The translations under genes were made by a program, and so were the position numbers. Positions 1 through 10,600 of a stretch of 64,000 nt of DNA are shown piece by piece. The notes beneath the pieces were generated by a model. That model did not search any database. It was given only the letters and a program-made list of their open reading frames with translations, and was not told the origin of the DNA. Numbering within the stretch: position 1 is the stretch's first letter; each line of letters begins with the position of its first letter. The stretch comes from Siphonodentalium dalli (Eukaryota; Mollusca; Scaphopoda; Gadilida; Siphonodentaliidae), in contig CP136061.1 of the NCBI GenBank assembly GCA_032622095.1, positions 216,222,373 to 216,286,372 on the forward strand, read 5' to 3'.

Positions 1-171
1 TTAGCAAGAAACCATTTGCTCATTGTCTCCATTTCTTTGTTGACTACATCATATATAGCCTTATTTATATCTTTATTAGAGTAAAATGCATTTGTATCAT
101 CAGCAAATAGTATTAGATTCAGGTCCTTACAAATATTTGGAAGATCGTTCATATATATCAGAAAGATATGA
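1..171 (-). mobile_element. LINE (non-LTR) reverse transcriptase fragment
   Basis: Read on the - strand, this stretch is open and encodes a typical non-LTR reverse transcriptase core: I-Y-M-N-D-L-P, then the catalytic box L-I-L-F-A-D-D-T, then a downstream helix with K-E-M-E-T-M-S-K-W-F-L. The F-A-D-D box is the metal-binding active site of the palm. Only about 55 residues are in the window. The frame runs off the left edge, and coding similarity stops near 171. It is a retrotransposon fragment; clade (CR1/L2/Jockey-like) cannot be fixed from this piece. Confidence 0.85.
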
Positions 172-436
172 TGGTCCGTCCTGTTTCCAATCAGTTAACC
201 GTTAACGGCTAAATGTTCGTTTACTACTAGAACTTAGGAAAAGTCATAATATTTTTGACATCTGACTCTGAGTTCTAACATTGGGGCAATATAGACTAAT
301 ATAGGCCCAAGTACCAATGTCTTGTATTCTTTTATATTTAAAAGAGCTTTTATAACTAAGACATTTCTTAAAGTGAAATCCGCCATCCATATTTCTTATC
401 CATATCAGTATAGGAGTATAATAGCGGTTCTACTAT

Positions 437-510
437 ACGCAGCAAGTCCCTGGATACGCAGCAAGTCCCCGGTAAACGCAGCAAGTCCCTGGTAAATGCA
501 GCAAGTCCCT
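437..510. repeat. Short tandem repeat, about 20-bp unit, four copies
   Basis: Four consecutive units of ACGCAGCAAGTCCCTGGTA-type sequence are visible, differing at one or two bases. The flanks (187-769) show no gene. Confidence 0.8.
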
Positions 511-769
511 CTCGCCGAGGGTGGATTACGACGGATTAGCCATGCGTGTTTACACAACGATATGTTTAATCAGTGGAGTTGCTGATTACAAAGGGCTTTA
601 ATCAAAAGGCTTTAATTTGATCGTAATACTGATAGATTATTGAAGGAAATTGGACTGAATCATTGAATGATAAAAGAGTTGGATTTTTTTTTAGATGTTT
701 TTATTGGTAAATGCAAACAAGTAACATGATAATAGTAGAATAGCAACAAAAGAAAAATAGAGCACAGTT

Positions 770-1006
770 TTATAAATATACATATATATATATATATATA
801 TTCGTTTGCTCTTTCGTCGTCCTGGTTTTTTTCCTGCACTGACTGCTGTAAGCACCATCCTCTGGCTTTATCTCTCTTAAAAATCTGTTAAAATGCTTGT
901 CTCTTACTTCTGATGATTTTGAATTCCAAATTTCCAGGCGAACATAGAATTTTGCGAACTCCTTGGTTAATGTAAACTGTCCAAATCCAAATAAACTACG
1001 TTGCAA
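770..1006 (-). CDS. Unrecognised short open frame
   Basis: An open - strand frame encodes a charged segment around E-I-W-N-S-K-S-S-E-V-R-D-K-H-F. No family is recognised. It begins with a non-ATG codon and runs into a TA microsatellite at its 3' end, so if real it is an internal exon or a transposon ORF fragment. It is listed because neighbouring - strand frames (1156-1540, 1680-1859) could belong to the same decayed gene. Confidence 0.2.
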   Translation of the reverse strand: MQRSLFGFGQFTLTKEFAKFYVRLEIWNSKSSEVRDKHFNRFLREIKPEDGAYSSQCRKKTRTTKEQTNIYIYIYVYL

Positions 1007-1155
1007 TTACTCTCCGTCAACTCTACTAAACAGTTAAAGGTTTTGATTTCCAGTCCACTGTCTGTTTAAGAATATGGTTCAGAGATTCACAATTGTTGTT
1101 GGTCCAATTCGACAAGTACATCGCCAATCCCGGTAGTTGTGCTGTCGCGAAATTT

Positions 1156-1540
1156 TCAGTAAAGAGTGGCTTCATCCTGTTCACAAAGTATATATTCTGA
1201 GAATGCTGGTGCTGTTAAGTCTATTGTCCTTTTCGCTTTTTGAACCTTGTAGTCGAAAACTGACGCGGTATCTGCTGTTGTTATTCCGTTGTCACCGAAC
1301 ATTTCTTCTATAATTATATTTCTTTGGGTCGTAGTTGTTCCTATTGAATCTCTTAACTTGTGAACGACTGGGTGTAGATTTTGAAGAATCTCAACTGTCG
1401 TTGCATCAATCGGTTGCGTTGTTGCCGGTTTGGTTGAAGATGTTGGTAGTGCCATCTTGTAGGTTGTAAGTAGAAAACGTTCGGACTGAACTGCTGCTTC
1501 AATCGCTGTCATGTCATTCCTACTGGATGACTCGTGCAGT
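1156..1540 (-). CDS. Unrecognised ORF, possible 3' exon
   Basis: The frame ends with a stop at 1156. It stays open upstream to a good acceptor (T-rich tract then CCAG, reading leftward) with the exon starting at 1540. An in-frame ATG lies at 1512. The product is about 120 residues, rich in T and S, with no recognised domain. It sits just downstream (on the - strand) of the PHD-like ORF and may belong to the same transposon-derived gene. Confidence 0.3.
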
Positions 1541-1679
1541 CTGGAAAAATAACAAATAAACGCTAATTATTAACATGGTTGATGCTTTCATATTATATTT
1601 TCTCATATCAGTGAAATAAACGCTCTTTATTAAAATCATAGCAGGAATAGACTAACAAATAAACGCTAATTACTATATA

Positions 1680-1859
1680 TCACGATTTGCAGTAAAACGT
1701 GATGTAACTCAAGTCTGCTGAACACATGTTGAAAACGTGTTTCGCCATCGGAACACATTGGTAATGTGTCCATTGTTTACAGCCAGTACATTCGACGCAA
1801 TCTTTAAAACATCGAATACCACACACGCCACAAGGGTAACGAGGATCAGTAAGACGCAT
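1680..1859 (-). CDS. PHD-like zinc finger, short ORF (59 aa)
   Basis: ATG at 1859 to TGA at 1680 on the - strand. The residues show a C-x2-C-x3-C-x3-C-x2-C-x2-C pattern followed by W-T-H-Y-Q-C and a late C, which resembles the Cys4-His-Cys3 spacing of PHD fingers; the W-x-H-x2-C segment is the clearest part. Such small PHD ORFs are common in invertebrate transposons and in chromatin proteins. No other domain is attached, so function is not assigned. Confidence 0.4.
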   Translation of the reverse strand: MRLTDPRYPCGVCGIRCFKDCVECTGCKQWTHYQCVPMAKHVFNMCSADLSYITFYCKS

Positions 1860-2715
1860 TCATGAATTCCACGAAAAAGCGGCCATGGATACCGATAATG
1901 GGTATTTGCATCATAAGCATGTCATCGGGAAATGTTGTTGCTTCTTCTGTATTTCATTATTACTATCCAATGGATATATTTTGGAATGGTCATTGCCCTC
2001 ACTATACAATCTCTTAAACACCATATATTGTGTGACTGGGGATCAACGATGCGCGCATGCGCAGTCAACGCATATTTTCATATTTTGCCAAATAAGGTCA
2101 AATGAACCAAAATATCATTTTCAAGCAGCTCAAGGGTCATTCTAGGTTAATAGTGAGGCATGTGTGGAAATGTTATTTTTGTCACATTTCCCATATCACA
2201 ATCTGCCTCAATCACCATAGTATCCCCTTTTTGCACATATATTTTAGTAAAATGACGGTTTAACCCCTACCAATAACCCGTTTCTAAGGTAAAAACAGTC
2301 GCATAGCAACCGTTGCCATGGAAAGTATTTTCGTGATTGCCCCCATATCTGAAAATAATACGTGGGACCTAATATACACATGTGCCAAGTTTTATTCTTT
2401 TATGACAATGTCCGCACTTGTTACACAAAAAACTATACCTAAAAAAATCGCACGGTGATTCCGTCACGCCGGTTGTGTGATTCCGTCACGGCGAACAAAC
2501 CGAGTTAACTAGTAATATACACACAAGTGTGTGACAATGCGGCTTTTTTTCTGCAAGTATAATGTATCTACTTCGCTCATTGAGAACTTTTTCCAGGTCA
2601 GCTTGGCTGAATGAGCAGGGTTCTTCAATAGTACGGACCTACCTTCATATTGATGCCACTTTTTTGGTGATTCCGTCACGGGCACAATTTGACCCAGAGT
2701 GAGATGATACTTAAA
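1860..2715. other. No recognised gene; repeated GTGATTCCGTCACG motif
   Basis: No convincing coding sequence. The imperfect palindrome GTGATTCCGTCACG occurs at 2455-2468, 2477-2490 and 2667-2680, and again at 3811-3824 beyond the inserted Helitron. Confidence 0.6.
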
Positions 2716-3680
2716 TCTCATATATATTTTTAAGACATCTGCCTGTCTGTCTGTTTGTCATTAATACAAATCTTCGACGAAACTTGGTACGTGTGTGTAG
2801 TTTGACCAGTCGGTGGTCGTTGTCGTATTGGCGAGCCCGTGTGACGCCCGTGCAGCGCATGCGCAGACGAGATCTCGGAAACTGGTGGAGCTATCGACTT
2901 GAAATTTGGTACCTGAATGTATCTTGCCCCGGATACGAATTTTATTGGGTCGCCGAGCCCGTGCGACGCCAGCTTCGCGCATGCGCAGACGAGATCTCGG
3001 AAACGGGTGGAGCTATCGACTTGAAATTTGCTATGTGAATGTATCTTGCCCCGAATACGAATTTTATCTGGTCGCCGAGCCCGTGCGACGCCAGCTTCGC
3101 GCATGCGCAGACGAGATCTCGGAAACGGGTAGAGCTATCGACTTGAAAGTTGGTACCTGAATGTATCTTGCCCCGGATACGAATTTTATTGGGTCGCCGA
3201 GCCCGTGCGACGCCAGCTTCGCGCATGCGCAGACCAGATCTCGGAAACGGGTGGAGCTATCGACTTGAAATTTGCTATGTGAATGTATCTTGCCCCGAAT
3301 ACGAATTTTATCTGGTCGCCGAGCCCGTGCGACGCCAGCTTCGCGCATGCGCAGACGAGATCTCGGAAACGGGTGGAGCTATCGACTTGAAATTTGGTAC
3401 CTGAATGTATCTTGCCCCGGATACGAATTGTATTGGGTCGCCGAGCCCGTGCGACGCCAGCTTCGCGCATGCGCAGACGAGATCTCGGAAACGGGTGGAG
3501 CTATCGACTTGAAATTTGGTATGTTAATGTATCTTGCACCGGATACGAATTTTATCGGGTCGCCGAGCCCGTGCGACGCCAGCTTCGCGCATGCGCAGAC
3601 CAGATCTCGGAAACGGGTGGAGCTATCGACTTGAAATTTTGTTTTTGAATAGCCCGGACAACGTCGGACTCATCAGCTAG
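2716..3680 (+). mobile_element. Non-autonomous Helitron with 122-bp minisatellite
   Basis: It begins TCTCATATATATTTTTAAG at 2716 directly after an A. It ends in CTAG at 3677-3680 directly before a T, with a hairpin (AGCCCGG/CCGGACT-like stem) about 10 nt upstream. TC start, CTRR end, 3' hairpin and A|T target are the Helitron hallmarks. The middle is about seven tandem copies of a 122-bp unit containing GGGTCGCCGAGCCCGTGCGA and the palindromic GCGCATGCGC core. There is no Rep/helicase ORF, so it needs a helper element. Confidence 0.85.
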
Positions 3681-4300
3681 TACACATATAATTGTATATA
3701 ACTAAACAACTTAGTATAGTATGTACAATGTTTTTCATTTTAAGTGGTACCCTACTGGTCATAATTTTAGATTTTATAGGCCACAGAAAAGTTAAATTCC
3801 GTAAAATTTGGTGATTCCGTCACGCTAGAATTCATGATTGTATAAATTCTAAGATTGGTTGTGATTTCTGAAATCTTAGTTGCAGCTTATATACATTTGA
3901 TTAAATACACAACATGCCATCTCAGACGTGAGCTGAATCTTGAAATAACACTGGTTGATAATTATTCAGTCTGGTTAAGAAAACAAACAAATCTTCAAAT
4001 GAGCTTCAAAGGAGAAACTCCCAGAAAGTTCCGTTGTCCTACAAAAACAAACACCTGTTCAGTGATAATTAATCACCGACATGTGTTTACGCAGTGAAAA
4101 CAGGAATATCACAAAAAAATATAAATCATATTAATTAAATTATATTAAATAGTGAGTAGAATAAAAGAAATAGCAACTTAATAAAACTTAGAAAAACTAT
4201 TTTATTTTATATATAAAAATCTACAAATACACATCTTAAATAATTATAAATAGGACGGACCAATGCATCAAAGAGTTGATACTGAACGGTTAAGTCCGTC

Positions 4301-4432
4301 AACACGTCAAGATATATAGATGTCGTATTGGTCTACCGTACAAAACGGGAGTTTCCTTTCTTCTAAAAATAGTGAGTTTCCTTTCTTCTAAAAATAGTAA
4401 TTACGTCACGTGAAATATCCGTCAGACATTTC
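4301..4432. repeat. Inverted repeat arm just upstream of exon 1A
   Basis: This block, including two GTTTCCTTTCTTCTAAAAAT units, recurs in reverse complement at about 5871-6031 and again in the second tandem copy (+4906). The arm ends about 70 nt before the exon 1A start codon, so it overlaps the likely promoter region. Confidence 0.75.
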
Positions 4433-4501
4433 GCGGAAGTAATTTGGCTGGCGGCAGCCGCAATAAATTTCTAAATTTTCTTGAATAGATATACTTGAAA
4501 A

Positions 4502-4618
4502 ATGTCGAACTTTCACGACAACCGGAAGACGAGATCTAGACCACAGAATTCCAAATCAATTCTCCTGCAAGATAACGAAATGGACAGCTTATTGAACGTT
4601 ATTGGAAGGGGGTGTACG
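4502..4618 (+). CDS. WASL: WASL-like alternative first exon 1A
   Basis: ATG at 4502 with an in-frame TGA two codons upstream; 39 codons, phase-0 donor ACG|GTAAGC. It encodes the first part of WH1: S-I-L-L-Q-D-N-E then G-R-G-C-T, matching the L-L-x-D-x-E-N ... G-R-K-C stretch that opens vertebrate WASP WH1, at the same length to the exon 2 junction (T-L-A-T-A-V-V-Q). The residues before it are basic and polar. The 5' flank (4390-4470) has CpG sites, unlike surrounding DNA, and may be the promoter. No obvious TATA box was assigned. Confidence 0.85.
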
Positions 4619-7600
4619 GTAAGCGCCACGCACATTTGATTTGTCACTGTCAGTGTCACTAGTGTCAGGTCATGCCAGGCACATCCTGAGGTAGGTCAAC
4701 ATGACCTGTTTAGCAGATTGCTGCTTCCAGAAGGATACACACTACGTTCATGACTGAACCAATCCTGAGGCTCAATTCCACTATTAGTGAACGTTCAGAC
4801 GACCACGATTCAATCGTACATGGAAAGATTTCCGTCGTAGGAAGTAACCGGTAGTTGGACTGCGCATGCTTGCGTCCAAATCGTAGGTAAAAAAATAATA
4901 TAAAGCACTGTTTAATTTTAGAATTAGATGCGAAATCGTGGCGTATCCTTGGTTACCTCCACTTGCGACGTAATCGCAGTCGTTTGTATGTAAAAATCGT
5001 GTGAACAAACTATCCACGATCTCGTCGGGCCCGATTCCCCCACTTATGATTGTATCGTGGTCATCTGAACGTTCACTTATATTTGGCTACGATATTGTCG
5101 TGGGCATGCGCATTGGATGCTCCACCTGCGATTTTCCCCACTTACGATTTTAATCGCAGCGTGTGCGGTGGCACATAGTGGTCTTCCACTATTATAGTGG
5201 CATATGACCATTACCTTTTTGTGAATTTGATAAAAGAGGGATAATCCAAAACCATATTTCGCACAAATTATTGAAAATCAGTGTTGCACTAATTCGGTAT
5301 GGTATTATACATATATTTTGTCCAGGAGAATGAATTGATTACCGTACTCATGACGGCACACGATAATATCGTGTGCCGTCATGAGTACGGTATAAAGCAA
5401 CTCAATTAGCATTTGATTAGTTTAAATGTTGTTGTGAAGGAGCGATTGAGTCATCCTGTTATTGTCATTTAGAAAGGCATATATTAATAATAATATTAGT
5501 AATATTATTGAATAACAAAGCTGGCGCAAAAGATTGCACAATGCATTTTGTCGGAAGACTGTTCATTCGCTGCGATATTGTTAAGAGTGAAATTTGGCTG
5601 CGTACTGGTATGCGCCGTCTTCTATTCCCAACGCAAATACAGGAAACATGAATATTTTATGGTCATATAACACTATAATAGTGGAATACCACTCTATATA
5701 ATAGTGGAATTCAGAATGTGCCTGACCTGGTTGTTGCTAGTCCACCAAAGTAGACTTATCGGGAAAGAACTTATTTTATATTTGGACAGTACGACTGTTC
5801 TTTCCCTCAATAATGAGGATAAGGTGCTCGTAAATGTCCAAATATTAAATACATATGACGGTCCGTCTGCGGAAATGTCTTGACGGATATTTCACATGAT
5901 TTAATTACTATTTTTAGATGAAAGGAAACTGATATATTTTACACATGATGTAATTACTATTTTTAGAAGAAAGGAAACTCCCATTTTGTACAGTAGACCA
6001 ATAGGACATCTATATATTTTGATGTGTTCGATGGACACAACATTGAATAACAACTGGCTACGGGAGGCCAAATTCACATTTAATAGCTAATTACGCTTAA
6101 GCGTAATGCCATTACACTCACACGTAATGCTATTATGCTTAATCGTAATGCCATTACACTTAAGCTATAAATACCTCACTCACAACAACGTTACGCTTAA
6201 TGATTAATCGTAATGCTATTATATATATGCTTAAAAGGCCCACTTAATTTTCGAGTCGCCGATTATTGATATACGGTTTTAATAACAATCTATGTCATAA
6301 GATATGATTAAAATACTATAATTCATCGCTATTTGAAACATCTGTGTCTCAGAAGATGCCCACAGAGAAATGGAAAACTGCTGATATCATAGAATGACTC
6401 TCCCCCCCCCCCCTTTGGCTCCCAGAATGCAACATAATTCAAACTGTTTCAATGGAAGGGGAAGAACTCTATCTTTAATATATAGAGTTATTCCCCCTGG
6501 CAAAGAAAGAGTTAACCAATCTCGAGTACTGCAGCACTCATGGTCCAAACTTGCTACATAGTAATCTTGGCTTAAATTGACATGCTGTACAACCAGGCGT
6601 AAAATCATGCAAAGTTTGCACTTTTTAACTTGGCATTTTCTAACATGTATTTTGTTTGCATTGTTTTATGGGCTGTAACACTCTGGCTTGTGAACAAATC
6701 ATACCTAATAAACATATTGATCATAAAAATTTACAGCCTACATGTACAAAGCCAACTTGAACAAAACAAAGTAGCACTTGTAAGTGAAAATTTACCTTTG
6801 TCTGGTATCAAAATGATGGCCATTTTATAAGGCAATTGTAATGTAACGTCAGTCACGGTAATGTCAGTCACAGAAAAAAAAGGACAGCAATATTAAACGT
6901 TTCCATCAATTAGAAAATAATTTGTGTTCTATTGAAGAGTATCCCCTTACCAATTTTGGCGACTAATAACTAATTCCAGAATGCCTGTAGTTTTGGAGAA
7001 AGGTAATCTCTATACGGGTGCTCAAAATCCATGTCTTTTTTGTGTAACGTCAGTCACGACGTCATTTTCCCACATCTTTAATTAATCATGAAGGCAACTA
7101 GCACATTGGTATTATCACCCTGAAGCATCACCAAGGAACTAACTTTATGACTATTTAACAAGTATGAAAAAGATATTGTTTCAGTTTTATAGGCTAATGA
7201 AGGAATGGAAAATTCATGTCGTAACATCAGTCACGCGTGGAATTGCCCTTATGATGACACACCCCTGACCTGTATAGTTTTTGGTATCGATCAGTTGAAC
7301 GGTTTAGAAATTATTAACACATTGCATCCACACATTGGCATGTGCTATCCGATGCTATAACCAAAGTATTTTTTGTCCAATTGTGTTCATATTTGATATG
7401 TAGGTTTATGATGACACACCCATCACCTGTATAATTTTTGGTATTGACTGGTTGATCGGTTTAGAAAATAATTAACCCTGCTATCCAGTGCAATAAGTTG
7501 AACATATTTCTTCTGATCTGCCTCATATTTCTTACCTAGGTTTTTCTTAGCATGTTCTTCATCTGTATGTTTTTTGGTATTGTTTAATTAACCCTTTTCG

Positions 7601-10600
7601 CTCTTATTTTTACTTAGAATTCACGCAAGCTGCTATGACTCAAACATTTTTCATCTGATCATCACCAAATTTGCTATACGAATTTCTCACCCCTAAATAC
7701 AGATTGCAGGCCTTTAGATTAGGCTAATTTGGGGACATTTTGGGGACCGAGGTGATGGGTTTGCATGAGGGGAGGGGGGGGGGGGTATCCCCTTGTGATT
7801 ATTGGGGGTACGGGGTTTTCCCCGGGAAGAATTATTTTTTAAAGTAAACCTAAAATGGAGGCTGTCTGGTTGTTCTGAAGCATATGAAAGGTGAAAGAAG
7901 TGAACCAATGGCCCCCATATCATCTCCTGGCAACTTGGGCTTATATCAGCATTCAGCAAGTTATGTTACATACATGTACCCTTATATTTTCAAGTTTTGT
8001 AGGTCACAAATTATTGAATATTGGGAATATTGGATCATTTGACATCAACAAAGCCATTTTAATGATGTATGGTGCTTGAAAGTTCACCAAGCAGTTCACC
8101 AACACACTGATCATGGGTATTTCCAATTAAAATTTAATTTAATCTAACTATATGTATATGTGAACCTGAAAAAAAGTTAGAAAGTTGATTTGTTGTGGTC
8201 AAATGAAGCAATATACACACACAAACAGGTCATAAAAAGGGTGATTTTGCGGTGACATTTTGTCAAATGTGCCCTCTAATTTGGGGACATTTCTATAATT
8301 TGGGGACATCGGTAAACGCTGCGAGTTGTGGGGAATATTAAGGCCTGGATCATTGTGTTCGAATATTGGTTTGATCCAATATATTTTAACAGAGATATGG
8401 TCCTTTATAATCAAGATATAATACCTGTTTGCCACTGCCAATTTGAAGAGAACATATCACACAGACCCAGTGTGTTATTGGAATGAGTTATTTATAGCTA
8501 TGGACATTAGATAGTACATGCTAAGCCTGACCAGTGGTGACTGGCAGTCCTTGTTTATCATATGTCAAACTTTGATTGATGACTTTCTGGTCCAGTTCTG
8601 TTTTCTGTGCAATATTAAGTTAACCCCTTTGTTGAAACAGGTTCATTACATTAGTTAATGTACACTGTATAAGACACCTATTCTAAAATAATAAATTGGA
8701 ATAGTCCATTTTTACTTTGTCGGGATGTCTTAACCCTTTACCCAACAGAAGGGCCCTGTGCCAATGCATTCTCTTATATATGCGAGTCGACCATAGGTCG
8801 CCTCGCATATATAAGAGAATGCATTGGCTTAACACATTAAAAATTATAAAATTGTTAAAGAATGTAAGAAAAAATGGTAAAAAGTGTTAAAAAAAGATTT
8901 TTTTTAGGCCAATGCATTCTCTTATATATGCGAGGCGACCTATGGTCGACTCACATATATAAGAGAATGCATTGGCACAGGGCATAACTGTAACTATCAC
9001 AATGTGGTCAAGGAGCCGGTTCCAATGATATCCATATTTGTATGGTTCTATTGAGACAGACCGAAGATATTTTAGGCTGTTGAAGCTTTATTTGGCCGGT
9101 TTGTTGGGTAAAGGGTTAAGCATTTCACAGCATTTTCACAGAACTGCATGGGCAGGGTTCTACCAGTATGTCACTGTCTGTTATGTTTGTGTCTAAGAGT
9201 ATTTTGTTAACCATCACTTATCCAGGTGAATTTATTTAACTGGACAAATGGATCTCTAGGCCCTTGGATCATTGGACTTATATTGGATCAAACAGGGCTG
9301 AGATAGGAGATTTAACACCTCCGCCCACTGCTCTACAAGAGAAACTATTAATGTGTTATAATGTCATCTGTATATAGGATGTTAAACCTTTTCGTCTATG
9401 TAATGAGGTTTATAGCAATTACTGGCATGTTGGTAGCATATCTCTAATAGAGATAATAGTTATTCAAATTATTCAAAGTCCCAGTGTTCTCCATCCCGAT
9501 AGATAAACTCTCTTGTTCTATCTGTTGTATGCTTTTTAGCCCACTTGAGACAGTCTCTGGTTGAGCTATAGTCGTCACTCCTCGTCCATCCATCCGCCGG
9601 GGCATCATTTGCAGCAGCCATCTTGGATTTCAAATTGTCCGCATTTATTGGAGAATTGTTTTGAAAATTTACTGTCATGTTCTGGATCACCTCCAGATAT
9701 GAACTATCAAATTTGAATGATTTACAATGAAAACATGGCCACTGGCAACCATCTTGTATTTTACTCTTTGTATGACTTAATCGTTTGCCGCATCCTACAG
9801 GCCACCTGCCTCATCCGATCATCACAACACTTCCTAGTGATCTTCGGGGTGACCTCTAGATGGGAGCTGTCATTTTTTTTTTTTTTTGAAATTCATCAAA
9901 AAACATGGCCGCCAGCAGCCATCTTGGATTTCAAATTTGACGCCATCACCGCACCCTGGTCCCTGCAGCCTGCATTTATTGGAGAATTATTTTGAAAATT
10001 TACAGGCATGTTTTGGATTTTTCCTCTAGATGGGAGCTATTAAATTTTAACGATTTTAATCGCAGCGTGTGCGGTGGCACATAGTGGTCTTCCACTATTA
10101 TAGTGGCATATGACCATTACCTTTTTGTGAATTTGATAAAAGAGGGATAATCCAAAACCATATTTCGCACAAATTATTGAAAATCAGTGTTGCACTAATT
10201 CGGTATGGTATTATACATATATTTTGTCCAGGAGAATGAATTGATTACCGTACTCATGACGGCACACGATAATATCGTGTGCCGTCATGAGTACGGTATA
10301 AAGCAACTCAATTAGCATTTGATTAGTTTAAATGTTGTTGTGAAGGAGCGATTGAGTCATCCTGTTATTGTCATTTAGAAAGGCATATATTAATAATAAT
10401 ATTAGTAATATTATTGAATAACAAAGCTGGCGCAAAAGATTGCACAATGCATTTTGTCGGAAGACTGTTCATTCGCTGCGATATTGTTAAGAGTGAAATT
10501 TGGCTGCGTACTGGTATGCGCCGTCTTCTATTCCCAACGCAAATACAGGAAACATGAATATTTTATGGTCATATAACACTATAATAGTGGAATACCACTC

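Larger units (their letters stand above)
172..4262. other. Possible DNA transposon with short terminal inverted repeats
   Basis: The sequence TGGTCCGTCCTGTTT at 172-186 reappears in inverted form at 4248-4262 with one mismatch. The interval holds several unassigned - strand ORFs, four copies of a GTGATTCCGTCACG motif and an inserted Helitron. This fits a decayed autonomous DNA transposon, but no target duplication or transposase domain was recognised. The boundaries are a hypothesis. Confidence 0.2.
5144..10049 (+). repeat. 4.9-kb tandem duplication, copy 1
   Basis: This segment is repeated immediately downstream at 10050-14956 with the same order, all internal elements and the same chance ORFs. 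Offset is 4906, rising to 4907 after a G-run of 12 here and 13 in copy 2 (near 7774 and 12680). The breakpoints share the 8-bp microhomology ACGATTTT (5144-5151, 10050-10057, 14957-14964). No gene is contained; it lies wholly between exons 1A and 1B. Confidence 0.97.

Noticed and set aside
2730-3648. Many overlapping 84-124-aa ORFs on both strands with repeated residues such as R-E-A-G-V-A-R-A-R-R-P
   Set aside because: They are translations of the 122-bp Helitron minisatellite in several frames; they shift with the repeat period and have no fixed start or domain. The same applies at 55057-58401.
4668-5735. Larger TIR element with AGGCACATCCTGAG / CAGAATGTGCCT ends around the Harbinger MITE
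   Set aside because: The ends match only loosely and no target duplication was found; CCACTATTATAGTGG repeats nearby could explain the symmetry.
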